Positions 1 to 6,773 are shown, numbered from the stretch's first letter. The stretch is DNA of 7,248 nucleotides from CAYJBP01 sp964368605 (GCA_964368605.1 CAYJBP010000113.1:1-7248), one strand, 5' to 3'. The notes: a model not told the origin generated them from the letters alone. Numbers and translations are program-made.

Positions 1-36
1 AAAGAGGGATAAAATCTTGTGATTTTACCCCTCTAA
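1..36 (-). terminator. Probable intrinsic terminator at the end of the leftward gene cluster
   Basis: Arms at 3-16 and 21-34 form a 14-position stem with one G-T pair and the four-base loop TTGT. Read on the minus strand, the stem (about 13 Watson-Crick pairs) runs directly into TTT at the window edge, so the U-tract is only partly visible. It lies about 235 bases beyond the stop codon of the last leftward gene and would end that transcript. The plus-strand 3' flank is AAAGCC, so it does not look like a good terminator for rightward transcription. The stem is seen directly; the terminator role is inferred. Confidence 0.55.
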
Positions 37-55
37 AGCCTGTAAATACGGGCTT
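36..55. repeat. Short hairpin next to the terminator
   Basis: The arms AAGCCTG (36-42) and CGGGCTT (49-55) pair over 7 bp, including one G-T, around a six-base loop. On the plus strand the stem is followed by the pyrimidine-rich CTTTCT, so it could be a weak terminator for a convergent gene outside the window. On the minus strand the following tail is only TTAG. Its role is uncertain. Confidence 0.3.
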
Positions 56-61
56 CTTTCT

Positions 62-85
62 GTGTGACAATCTTATTGGTCACAC
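62..85. repeat. Inverted repeat in the 3' non-coding tail
   Basis: GTGTGACAAT (62-71) and ATTGGTCACAC (75-85) form a ten-pair stem with one bulged base and a three-base loop. No U-tract follows on either strand, so it is not an obvious terminator. It contains TGACAAT and GTCA elements that recall the locus operator, but the spacing differs, so it is not called an operator. The rest of 86-268 holds no convincing gene on either strand. A distant inverted pair, ATTTGTGTTTG near 87-97 and CAAACACAAAT near 171-181, is also present. Confidence 0.35.
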
Positions 86-268
86 TATTTGTGTTTGGTG
101 GACGGAATAGATGTCATTTAGTTTTTAGGATTTGCATGTGTGGGGTAAAAAATCCCCCCATAATCATCAGCAAACACAAATTCTTATCATCCTCATTTCA
201 AGACTTAACTTGCAATAATTAAGCCCTTTAAGCCGGCCATCCTTCCTTACAGCTTTTTTAGCCGCTAC

Positions 269-1336
269 CTATAAAACACTGCCCCGATTAACCCTAAAAT
301 AATGGCGATCCTCACGCACCTTTTTAAGCACATCAAAGCCCATTTGATAAAGAACATGAGCCATATCGATTATGCACCAATCCTCGATGATTAAATCATC
401 CTCCACCCGCCAAAAATTAAAATCACGGGCCTCTATCCGTTTATTGGAGGCAGGCAGGCCTAGGATTTCATTATCGGTATGATCAAAATAAATGCTGGGA
501 TAACCGCCGGAAACCACAAAATTATTTTCGGCAAAACGGGCAAAATGATTGCAGCCATCGATATTGGTCATCGATATTTGCCAGGGCAGCTCGTGAATAA
601 ATTGCCAGCCATCAATGCCCTTGCCGGTGCCGATGGTATCCGGCCCATACCAAATCATGTCTTCATGCCAGTATTTGCGCATCGGCTCGATGGTTTTATC
701 GTCGGGGATAATCGTTTTTTCCATCTTATGCATACCGCCGGCTAGGCCTTTAAAGAGCATATCCTCAATCAATTGCAGGCTTTTTTGGCTAAGGCCAGGG
801 TCGCTTGCATCAAGAATTAGCCCATCATTGGTAGCAGGGCCGGGAATGATAATTTCCGGGCCAATCGCCGGCAAAAACTTATAGCCGGCCTGGCTTAATA
901 AAGACATTAAATCAAAAATCATCTTAGAATCAGCAATTTTGCCATCCTTAATTTCAAAAATCTCGGCAAAGCGCACCCAGGTGCAGAGCTTGGTGGCCGG
1001 AATGCCTAAAAAAGGTTCCATAAAGTTGCCCACTAAATTACCACCGGTAGCCACCCACTCCTTACCATCAAATTCGCCGGCAAATAAAAAGTGAATATGC
1101 TTATCGGCATTGGGGAAGGAGGTTTTATAGGGTTTTAAATAGCTATCGGCAATAGCCTGACGGCCGCATAAGGTATCAATAGGATGAAACCCCTGCCAGG
1201 TAGCCTCATCCAGCCAGTATTTTTGGGCAAACTCATCAACCGTATTGGCTCGAATATGCCTAAACTCACACAGACATTGATAAATCATGGCTTTGTTTTT
1301 GAGTCGGTTGTTATGATTAAATTCTTGAGAGGACAT
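269..1336 (-). CDS. Two-domain NTF2/SnoaL-like protein (putative cyclase/isomerase-type enzyme), paralog A
   Basis: This 355-residue soluble protein has no signal peptide or membrane segment and is expected to be cytoplasmic. It holds two NTF2-like (SnoaL-type) cone domains, at about residues 31-150 and 216-335, joined by a linker that contains the conserved stretch GPEIIIPGPATNDG near 159-172. The two halves echo each other: GIPATKLCTW...FEIKDGKI in domain 1 matches GLPASNKRIE...WRVEDDLI in domain 2. Domain 2 has the motif WHED (223-226); the matching place in domain 1 reads WLDE, so the His is missing there. Members of this superfamily include polyketide cyclases, ketosteroid isomerase, dehydratases and epoxide hydrolases. 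The reaction here is unknown. The start is supported by AAGGAG at 1347-1352, ten bases upstream. It is about 65% identical (about 230 of 355 positions by hand) to the paralog at 2584-3654. It has its own promoter and operator, and lies downstream of the LacI gene. The family is confident; any specific enzyme name would be a guess. Confidence 0.88.
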   Translation of the reverse strand: MSSQEFNHNNRLKNKAMIYQCLCEFRHIRANTVDEFAQKYWLDEATWQGFHPIDTLCGRQAIADSYLKPYKTSFPNADKHIHFLFAGEFDGKEWVATGGNLVGNFMEPFLGIPATKLCTWVRFAEIFEIKDGKIADSKMIFDLMSLLSQAGYKFLPAIGPEIIIPGPATNDGLILDASDPGLSQKSLQLIEDMLFKGLAGGMHKMEKTIIPDDKTIEPMRKYWHEDMIWYGPDTIGTGKGIDGWQFIHELPWQISMTNIDGCNHFARFAENNFVVSGGYPSIYFDHTDNEILGLPASNKRIEARDFNFWRVEDDLIIEDWCIIDMAHVLYQMGFDVLKKVREDRHYFRVNRGSVL

Positions 1337-1370
1337 ATGCTTAAATCTCCTTTATCCTTGTGATAGTAAA

Positions 1371-1399
1371 GTAATATTATATAAAATCGCCGATGACAA
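1371..1399 (-). promoter_or_regulatory. Putative promoter of the first SnoaL-like gene (paralog A)
   Basis: Read on the minus strand, TTGTCA (1394-1399) lies 17 bases from TATTAC (1371-1376), a reasonable sigma-A-type pair upstream of the gene starting at 1336. An overlapping alternative -10 box, a perfect TATAAT (1376-1381), has no good -35 at 16-18 bases. In either reading the operator palindrome at 1393-1408 covers or adjoins the -35 region, which suits repression by steric block. The transcription start is not determined. Confidence 0.5.
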
Positions 1400-1408
1400 T
1401 GTTGTCAT
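1393..1408. promoter_or_regulatory. Operator palindrome, copy 1
   Basis: ATGACAATGTTGTCAT is an imperfect palindrome matching 15 of 16 positions of the locus consensus ATGACAATATTGTCAT, which is itself fully palindromic. It overlaps the -35 region of the promoter for the gene at 269-1336. An overlapping smaller palindrome, TTGTCA-T-TGACAA, lies at 1402-1414. Closely matching sites lie at 6755-6770 and 6938-6953. The encoded LacI-family protein is the obvious candidate binder, since it is the only regulator in the window; this is inferred. Confidence 0.72.
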
Positions 1409-1437
1409 TGACAAGCCTAAAGAGCATCAAGCAGTAG

Positions 1438-2457
1438 CTAACAGCGATCCCTTACCGAGCTGCGCTCGATAATATCCATGCTATATACCCTTTGATATTG
1501 AATAGCCATCGAATCGATCAACAGCTCCAGTATGTCTATGGTGCTGGCTATCATATCATCAAAAGGGTGCGCCATAGTGGTTAAATCATAATGCTTAAAG
1601 TGGCTAATAATGGTATTATCCATGCCCATTACCGATAAATCCTGCGGCACCTTAAGACCAAATTCGCTTTGGGCAACATCAATTGTGGCAGCAGCCATCA
1701 TGTCTTCGCAGCAATAAATACCATCCGGCTGCCCTTGCTCAAAAATACGGCGGCTGGCAATTAAGGCCGATTGATAGGAATAATCGCCCTTTTCTAAAGC
1801 CACAATTTGGCCGCCCCGCTCGGTAACTCGCTCGGCAAAGGCTTGAACTCGTTCCCCCTCGCGCGAGACATGATTAAGACCGGAGATAGCCGCTAACTTA
1901 TGATGACCTTTATCGATAAAATAATCAGCCGCCTTACGGCCAATGGCACGGTTATCACAATAAACGCAGCTAATCGCCGCATCCTGCACCCAGCGATTGA
2001 AAGAGACAATCGGCACTTCTACACTTTTAATGCTGGTGATGATATCTAAAGTAGCCGGCGAAGTAATAATTAGGCCATCTACCTTAAAACGATAGACATC
2101 GGCGACAATGTCGTCAATATTATCCTTAGCCGGATCTACCGTTAGCACCAGAGCATGGCGACCGCTTTTGCGAATTTCATCGATTAATCTAGTCATGGCT
2201 TTAGAATAAAACATGCCTAAATTTTGGCCAATCAATAAGGCAATAATATTGGTTTTGTGGCCATTTAGCCCCCTAACTAAAGCATTGGGGCCAAAATAAC
2301 CCAGCTCTTGGGCTGCAGCCAATACCGTTTTCCGGGTGCTGTCTTTAATTTTACCATCCCAGCTGGGGTTGAACACTCGGGAAGCTGTCGATACCGAAAC
2401 ATTGGCCAGTCGAGCAATATCCTCTACAGTAGCTCTCTTTTTACCCTTAAAGGACAT
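1438..2457 (-). CDS. LacI-family transcriptional regulator of the TRAP/SnoaL-like locus
   Basis: This is a 339-residue DNA-binding regulator of usual LacI/GalR length. The N-terminal helix-turn-helix is at residues 10-29 (TVEDIARLANVSVSTASRVF). The hinge region follows (ELGYFGPNALVRGL, 51-64), with the hinge-helix Leu kept and Val in place of the usual Ala. A periplasmic-binding-protein-like sensor domain runs from about 70 to 335. Family landmarks include CDNRAIGRKAADYFIDKGHH (167-186), the EDMMAAATID segment (251-260), VPQDLSVMGMD (270-280) and LTTMAHP (292-298). The loop after the helix-turn-helix, NPSWDGKIKDSTR, is a little longer than the usual form. A start 39 bases upstream at 2496 is possible, but the one given has AAGGAG at 2465-2470 with a 7-base spacing and places the helix-turn-helix at the normal distance. 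The gene lies between the two SnoaL-like genes and probably senses the transported compound or a derivative. The family call is firm; the ligand is unknown. Confidence 0.93.
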   Translation of the reverse strand: MSFKGKKRATVEDIARLANVSVSTASRVFNPSWDGKIKDSTRKTVLAAAQELGYFGPNALVRGLNGHKTNIIALLIGQNLGMFYSKAMTRLIDEIRKSGRHALVLTVDPAKDNIDDIVADVYRFKVDGLIITSPATLDIITSIKSVEVPIVSFNRWVQDAAISCVYCDNRAIGRKAADYFIDKGHHKLAAISGLNHVSREGERVQAFAERVTERGGQIVALEKGDYSYQSALIASRRIFEQGQPDGIYCCEDMMAAATIDVAQSEFGLKVPQDLSVMGMDNTIISHFKHYDLTTMAHPFDDMIASTIDILELLIDSMAIQYQRVYSMDIIERSSVRDRC

Positions 2458-2464
2458 ACGATCG

Positions 2465-2470
2465 CTCCTT
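2465..2470 (-). promoter_or_regulatory. Ribosome binding site that sets the LacI start
   Basis: AAGGAG on the minus strand lies 7 bases before the ATG at 2457 and supports this start over the in-frame ATG at 2496. The site sits only four bases from the 3' side of the leader stem at 2475-2550, so folding of that stem could affect access to it. Confidence 0.75.
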
Positions 2471-2474
2471 ATTA

Positions 2475-2550
2475 TAAATATAGGGAGGGATTTCACTATT
2501 TATGAGCAGGCTATACCTTGCTAAATAATAAATACCTCCCTAAATATTTA
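2475..2550 (-). repeat. Long inverted repeat in the LacI leader
   Basis: The arms at 2475-2493 and 2530-2550 pair over about 18 bp: 7 bp, a two-base bulge, 7 bp including the AGGGAGG/CCTCCCT core, a mismatch, then 4 bp. Inside the loop, AGCAGG (2505-2510) and CCTTGCT (2516-2522) can form a second small hairpin. No U-tract follows on the minus strand, so this is not a standard terminator. It fills most of the gap between paralog B (stop at 2584) and the LacI start and ends next to the LacI ribosome binding site. It may slow or protect the transcript, tune LacI translation, or be a DNA-level protein site. Confidence 0.6.
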
Positions 2551-2583
2551 TTCGCCAATTAATAGCAAAACCCTATTAAACGC

Positions 2584-3654
2584 TTATCTTTGCACGCTGC
2601 CTCGATTGGTGCGGAAATAGTGGCGATCATCCTTAACCTTTTGCAGAACATCATAACCAATCTGCTTTAAGAGATGGGCAATATCCAAAATGCACCAATC
2701 TTCGGCAATTAAGCCATCCTCTACCCGCCAGAAGTTAAAGTCACGCACGGTAACCTCTTTATTCGAGGCCGGTAAACCGAATATTTTATCGCCGCTATGG
2801 GTGCAATAAATGCTGGGATAGCCACCGGATGCCACATAGTTATTTTCGTAAATGCGGGCAAAATGATTGCCATGATTAATATTGCTCATGGTTAATTGCC
2901 AGGGTAATTCGTGCACATATTCAAATCCGTAAATGCCTTTGCCGGTACCGATACAATCCGGGCCATACCAAATCATATCCTCATGCCAATAGGTGCGCAT
3001 TTTAGCCAAGGTGCTTTGATCGGGGATAATGCTCTTTTCCATTTTATGCAGGCCATCAGTTAAGCCGGTGCGACACATGGCTTCGGTTAAATCCTCGCTT
3101 TTTTTACTTAAAACAGGGTCGGTTTCGCCCAGAATAACACCATCATTGGTGGCAGGTCCCGGGATAATAATTTCCGGGCCAATGGCCGGCAAAAATTTAT
3201 AGCCGGCCTGACCCAATAAAGACATCAGATCATAAATCATCTTTGATTGAACAATTTTTCCATCCTTCATCTCAAAAAATTCGGCAAAACGCACCCAGGT
3301 GCACAGTTTATGAGCCGGAATTCCGCAAAAATCATTCATAAAATTAGCCACGATATTGCCACCGGTAACCACCCATTCCTTGCCGTCAAATTCGCCGGCG
3401 AATAAAAAATGCATATGTTTTTTAGCATCGGGGAAAGCGGTTAACAAAGGCTTATAGTAGCCATTGCCAATTTCTTGGCGACCATATAAGGAATCGATGG
3501 GATAAAAGCCATGATACTCGGCATCTTCATGCCAAAATTCGGCCATATAGGCATCAACATCTTGAGGTTTTAAGCAGGTAAACTTTTTCATGCAATTAAA
3601 AATGTGCTGCTTATTGGCAACCCGGTGGCTGCGCATAATTTCCAAATCAGACAT
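2584..3654 (-). CDS. Two-domain NTF2/SnoaL-like protein (putative cyclase/isomerase-type enzyme), paralog B
   Basis: This 356-residue protein, probably cytoplasmic, has two NTF2-like domains at about residues 31-150 and 216-335. Both domains keep the motif WHED (41-44 and 223-226), unlike paralog A, where only the second does. The first 50 residues share only about 15 identities with paralog A, while the rest is about 70% identical, including the linker stretch GPEIIIPGPATNDG (159-172) and the C-terminal NRGSV. No signal peptide or membrane segment is seen. The start has AAGGAG at 3663-3668, 8 bases upstream. The gene lies 34 bases after the large TRAP permease gene with no terminator between, so it is very likely co-transcribed with the transporter and acts on the imported compound or its product. 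The fold family is known for aldol-type cyclisation, isomerisation, dehydration and hydrolysis, often without cofactors; which of these applies is not known. Confidence 0.89.
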   Translation of the reverse strand: MSDLEIMRSHRVANKQHIFNCMKKFTCLKPQDVDAYMAEFWHEDAEYHGFYPIDSLYGRQEIGNGYYKPLLTAFPDAKKHMHFLFAGEFDGKEWVVTGGNIVANFMNDFCGIPAHKLCTWVRFAEFFEMKDGKIVQSKMIYDLMSLLGQAGYKFLPAIGPEIIIPGPATNDGVILGETDPVLSKKSEDLTEAMCRTGLTDGLHKMEKSIIPDQSTLAKMRTYWHEDMIWYGPDCIGTGKGIYGFEYVHELPWQLTMSNINHGNHFARIYENNYVASGGYPSIYCTHSGDKIFGLPASNKEVTVRDFNFWRVEDGLIAEDWCILDIAHLLKQIGYDVLQKVKDDRHYFRTNRGSVQR

Positions 3655-3688
3655 AGTTCTAGCTCCTTTAATATTAGTTTATTATGGT

Positions 3689-4969
3689 TTAGGGCATAAT
3701 CCCGGGTAGCCAGGTAGAAAAGGCCGGGATGGCTACAACCAAGGCTAAGCCGATTAACATGGCCACTATCCATGGCCAAATATTGCGAACAATATCATCA
3801 AATGGCGTCTGCGATATCTGGGCGGCTACAAATAGGTTAGCTCCTAAGGGTGGTGTAAGTAGGCCTACACAGGCATTAATCGAGAACATAACAGCAAAGT
3901 GTAAGGGATCGATGCCATATTGCACCGCCACATTTAGCAAAATTGGGCTTAGGATAACATTGATTGCCGCACCATCCAAGAAGGTGCCTAAGAAGATGAT
4001 CAACAAATTTAAGACCAATAAAATCAGCCATTTGGAATCGATGTAGGCCAAGAAGAAGGTGGCTAAGCGGGTGGGCAGCTCTTCTAAGGCCAAAATGCGA
4101 CCAAAGCCAGATGATACAGCCAAGATAAACATGATGGTAGCGGTGGTAATGCAGGCGCTTTTCAGCATTTCCGGCAAATCGCTAACCTTAAGCTTATCCT
4201 TGCGTTTTAAAAATCCGAAGAACAGACCATATACCGCCGCCACAATAGCGGCCTCGGTAGGGGTGAAAGCACCGCTGTAAATACCGCCTAAGATAATAAT
4301 CGGCATCAATAAGGCCGGGAAGTTTTTTAGCAATACCTTAAATTTATCCTTAAGACTATAGCCGGTGGCGCTATATATATTATGTTTTTTACCATAAATA
4401 TAGGAATAAACTAAAAAGCAGCTGCTAACTAAGATGCCCGGAATAATCTCGGCCACAAACAAGTCGGAAACCGATAAATTATTGATTGAGCCAAACACGA
4501 TCAAAGCCATCGAGGGGGGAATCATCGTGCCACAACAACCGGCTGCTGCAATTAAAGCGGCGGCAGCGCCTTTGCTCATGCCGGCCTTATGAAGCTCGGG
4601 CAGGGCAATTAGGCCGATGGCAACAACAGTAGCATATACCGATCCGGAAATAGCGCCAAAGGCCATGCAGGAAAGCACGGTTACCATCAGCACGCCGCCT
4701 TTAACCCGGCCAACCCAAACCTTAGCTACATCGAATAGGCCGCCGGAGATACCGGCCTTAGCCATAATAACCCCGCCCAAGCAATAAAAAGGAACCGAGG
4801 TTAAAACAAAGGAGTTGGGGCTATTGGTCATGGCTCGGATAAAATAGCTTAGGGAAATGATATCGCTATGGGCAATGCTGGAAATTACCGCTAAGGCAAT
4901 AGCCAAGCCAATAGGAACCGAGAGAATAGCCAAAACTAAAAATACCCCAAATAAAATTGCAATAGACAT
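3689..4969 (-). CDS. dctM: TRAP transporter large permease subunit (DctM family)
   Basis: This 426-residue, strongly hydrophobic inner-membrane protein has the usual DctM length and about a dozen predicted membrane spans. Family signatures are clear: GTMIPPSMALIVFG (147-160), SVSDLFVAEIIPGIL (166-180), GGIYSGAFTPTEAA (228-241), and GLLTPPLGANLFVAA (369-383) near the C-terminus. In TRAP systems this subunit forms the ion-coupled transport channel and works with the small permease and the binding protein, usually driven by a sodium gradient. The ATG directly follows the TAA of the small permease gene with no gap, a sign of translational coupling, and a GGGGGAG Shine-Dalgarno sequence lies within the end of that gene. 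The symbol is a family label and does not imply C4-dicarboxylates as substrate. Confidence 0.95.
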   Translation of the reverse strand: MSIAILFGVFLVLAILSVPIGLAIALAVISSIAHSDIISLSYFIRAMTNSPNSFVLTSVPFYCLGGVIMAKAGISGGLFDVAKVWVGRVKGGVLMVTVLSCMAFGAISGSVYATVVAIGLIALPELHKAGMSKGAAAALIAAAGCCGTMIPPSMALIVFGSINNLSVSDLFVAEIIPGILVSSCFLVYSYIYGKKHNIYSATGYSLKDKFKVLLKNFPALLMPIIILGGIYSGAFTPTEAAIVAAVYGLFFGFLKRKDKLKVSDLPEMLKSACITTATIMFILAVSSGFGRILALEELPTRLATFFLAYIDSKWLILLVLNLLIIFLGTFLDGAAINVILSPILLNVAVQYGIDPLHFAVMFSINACVGLLTPPLGANLFVAAQISQTPFDDIVRNIWPWIVAMLIGLALVVAIPAFSTWLPGIMP

Positions 4970-5464
4970 TTAGGCCACTCCCCCCTTCTTCAGTTTCAAA
5001 ATATCCCGAACAATGCCTTGGATAGAGCGGATAATCACATCGCAAAAGCAAACCGGCATCGAAAAATATAGAATCCAAACCGGAAAATTGGGAATAGTTA
5101 CCGCCATTTGGCCTTGTTCACGCAAAAGACTAACAATGCCCATAGCCTCAGGCAAGCAAAGTATGGCAAAAGCAATAAAGCAAACATAGCATAATATATC
5201 TAAAACAACTTGCCCTTTAGGCGGTAAAATAGCCTTAAGAAAGGTAATGCGAATATGGTCATTAGAGCGAATAGCAAAGCCAATGGTTAAAAATACTAAC
5301 CAGACAAACAGGTAAAGAATCAATTCCTCTGTCCAAACAAAGGGCGAGATGGGCAGGTAGCGACAAAAAATTTGCACAGCCCCCAAGAGCAGCATTGCAA
5401 CTAAAAAGACCGAGGCTATGGCTGTTTCGATATTGAGATCTATCCAGTGGAGTGCTTTTTTCAT
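4970..5464 (-). CDS. dctQ: TRAP transporter small permease subunit (DctQ family)
   Basis: This 164-residue membrane protein has four hydrophobic segments, at about residues 13-34, 47-65, 86-107 and 126-145, as expected for DctQ. The family signature spans residues 31-72, with QIFCRY, then WTEELILYLFVWLVFL (44-59), then NDHIRI. It partners the large permease, whose gene begins at the next base. An in-frame ATG twelve bases upstream (5476) has no ribosome binding site; the start chosen has GGAGG at 5470-5474, five bases away, and gives the typical MKK-like N-terminus. A structured 148-base gap separates it from the binding-protein gene. Confidence 0.92.
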   Translation of the reverse strand: MKKALHWIDLNIETAIASVFLVAMLLLGAVQIFCRYLPISPFVWTEELILYLFVWLVFLTIGFAIRSNDHIRITFLKAILPPKGQVVLDILCYVCFIAFAILCLPEAMGIVSLLREQGQMAVTIPNFPVWILYFSMPVCFCDVIIRSIQGIVRDILKLKKGGVA

Positions 5465-5469
5465 AATGT

Positions 5470-5474
5470 CCTCC
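5470..5474 (-). promoter_or_regulatory. Ribosome binding site that sets the small-permease start
   Basis: GGAGG on the minus strand overlaps the alternative upstream start (ATGGAGG) and lies five bases before the ATG at 5464. No purine-rich site precedes the upstream ATG, so the downstream start is preferred. Confidence 0.65.
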
Positions 5475-5504
5475 ATACATGAGTTAGCTTTAGGCTTTGA
5501 TTTA

Positions 5505-5567
5505 TCTTTAGCGCCAGATCAGCACTTTGATGGAATGGGATAAAGTGCTGATCCTAATTGCTAAAGA
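5505..5567 (-). repeat. Large nested stem-loop between the binding-protein and permease genes
   Basis: A perfect 12-bp inverted repeat, GATCAGCACTTT (5517-5528) with its complement at 5542-5553, is nested inside a perfect 8-bp outer repeat, TCTTTAGC (5505-5512) with its complement at 5560-5567. The inner loop is 13 bases. No U-tract follows on the minus strand, so full termination is unlikely. A smaller GGTTTT/AAAACC hairpin lies nearer the dctP stop codon. Such structures between a binding-protein gene and its permease genes are known to raise the binding-protein mRNA relative to the permease mRNA through 3'-end protection or partial termination. That role is inferred here. Confidence 0.75.
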
Positions 5568-5612
5568 CGGTTTTTCTCTCAAAACCAGGGGAGAAGAGTG
5601 TGGGGGAACTGA

Positions 5613-6713
5613 TTAATTACGGAAATAATCCAATATTTCCTGGCCGCATAATTCGGCCACCATGCTTTCGGTTGAATCGATGAATATAGTTCTAATTTCT
5701 GCCAAATCGGCTTCTTCCATGGCCGAAATATAGACGAGGCTACCATCGGCAGTCATTTGCTCTAAGGTGGCTAAGATTTCGGCATCCAATTCGGCAACTG
5801 CTGCCCATTGGGCATCACAAGCGATGGCCATGGCTTCATCAAATACTTGTTGTTGTTCGGCATCCAAACCATCATAGAAGGATTGCGAAGCAATCGGCAC
5901 CGGCAAATAGATATTGTGGCCGGTAAAGGTACCGAATTTTAAAACATCGGCAAAGGTTTGAATGGCGGTAACACGATTAGAGAATAAACCATCAACGGTG
6001 CCTTGCTGCAAGGCGGTGTATAATTCACCCCAAGCAACAGGGGTAGCGGTAGCACCTAGGGCTTCTAATTCGGCGATATTAATCGGGTTTTCGGCCGAAC
6101 GAACCTTCAGGTTAGCCCAGGCGGCTAAGTCGGGAACTTCACGATTGGTTGTCCAAATGCTCTGCATGGTGCCGCCAAAGTAGCCAACCGGACGAATGCC
6201 GGTGTTTTTGGCCATAACCAAATCGGCCAAGTAATCGCCTTTTTCACCCAAAAGGGTATCACGAGCATCATCCAAGCTATCGAATAGGTAATTAGCATTG
6301 AATACATAGTATTCGGAAATGGTAGGCGCCAAATTGCTGGCAGCAACCGAGGTAACATCAAATTCACCAAATTGAATACCTTCGATCAAGTCACGGTCGG
6401 AGCTGGACAATTGACCATTGGGGAAGATATTAACAGTCATATTAAGGCCGGCTGCCTCGACATGCTCTTGGAAAGCCAGAAAACCGATATGTACAGGGTC
6501 GGTTTCGGTTAAGCCGTGGGGTATGCGGATTTCTACTGCTTGATGGTCGCCGCTAGGCTCGGCAGCCTCTTCGCTACCAACTTCTTCACCGCTTGCTTCG
6601 GCCGGGTCGGCAGCCGGAGCTTCAGCCTCTTCTCCACCGCCGCAAGCTGCCATCAGACCTAAGGCCATCAATAAAACTAAACCAAGCGTCATCAACTTTA
6701 AGAATTTTTTCAT
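5613..6713 (-). CDS. dctP: TRAP transporter substrate-binding lipoprotein (DctP family)
   Basis: This 366-residue extracytoplasmic binding protein opens with a lipoprotein signal peptide (MKKFLKLM, hydrophobic stretch 9-21) ending in LMAAC, with Cys24 as the lipid anchor. An acidic Ala/Glu/Pro-rich tether (25-57) suits a Gram-positive surface lipoprotein. The DctP domain follows. NLKVRSAENP (201-210) carries Arg205 at the place of the family's conserved Arg, which pairs with the substrate carboxylate. WGELYTALQQGTVDG (228-242) is the conserved second-domain motif; it continues FSNRV where many members read an EN pair. GGAGGT at 6721-6726, 7 bases from the ATG, favours this start over a TTG further upstream (6728). 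The gene has a strong promoter with an overlapping operator. The conserved Arg suggests a carboxylate ligand; its identity is unknown, and the symbol is a family label only. Confidence 0.94.
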   Translation of the reverse strand: MKKFLKLMTLGLVLLMALGLMAACGGGEEAEAPAADPAEASGEEVGSEEAAEPSGDHQAVEIRIPHGLTETDPVHIGFLAFQEHVEAAGLNMTVNIFPNGQLSSSDRDLIEGIQFGEFDVTSVAASNLAPTISEYYVFNANYLFDSLDDARDTLLGEKGDYLADLVMAKNTGIRPVGYFGGTMQSIWTTNREVPDLAAWANLKVRSAENPINIAELEALGATATPVAWGELYTALQQGTVDGLFSNRVTAIQTFADVLKFGTFTGHNIYLPVPIASQSFYDGLDAEQQQVFDEAMAIACDAQWAAVAELDAEILATLEQMTADGSLVYISAMEEADLAEIRTIFIDSTESMVAELCGQEILDYFRN

Positions 6714-6751
6714 TAGTACAACCTCCAATTATGATTTCGGTTCATTGACAA

Positions 6752-6773
6752 ACAATGACCATATTGTCATTGT
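6752..6773. promoter_or_regulatory. Operator palindrome, copy 2, at the dctP promoter
   Basis: The core ATGACCATATTGTCAT (6755-6770) matches 15 of 16 consensus positions. The symmetry extends to 22 bases, with 8-base arms ACAATGAC and GTCATTGT that pair perfectly. It overlaps the -10 box (6769-6774) and the expected transcription start of dctP, a classic place for a repressor. The motif CATTGACAA lies next to it (6743-6751) and also at 1406-1414 beside copy 1, so the binding region may extend beyond the core. Confidence 0.82.

Noticed and set aside
138..157. GGGG...CCCC hairpin with an A-rich loop in the left non-coding region
   Set aside because: Only about four G-C pairs close it, with a mismatch and no U-tract; not a convincing terminator.
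2102..2117. A palindrome-like match (GCGACAATGTCGTCAA) to the operator consensus inside the LacI gene
   Set aside because: It matches only 11 of 16 consensus positions and is explained by the coding sequence for Asp-Asp-Ile-Val; too weak to call an auxiliary operator.
2458..2496. A longer N-terminus for the LacI protein, starting at 2496
   Set aside because: No ribosome binding site precedes it, it runs through the leader stem, and the ATG at 2457 has an ideal AAGGAG site.
6714..6728. A TTG start for the binding protein, five residues upstream
   Set aside because: The GGAGGT site lies between the two starts and is correctly spaced only for the ATG at 6713, which also begins a standard lipoprotein signal.
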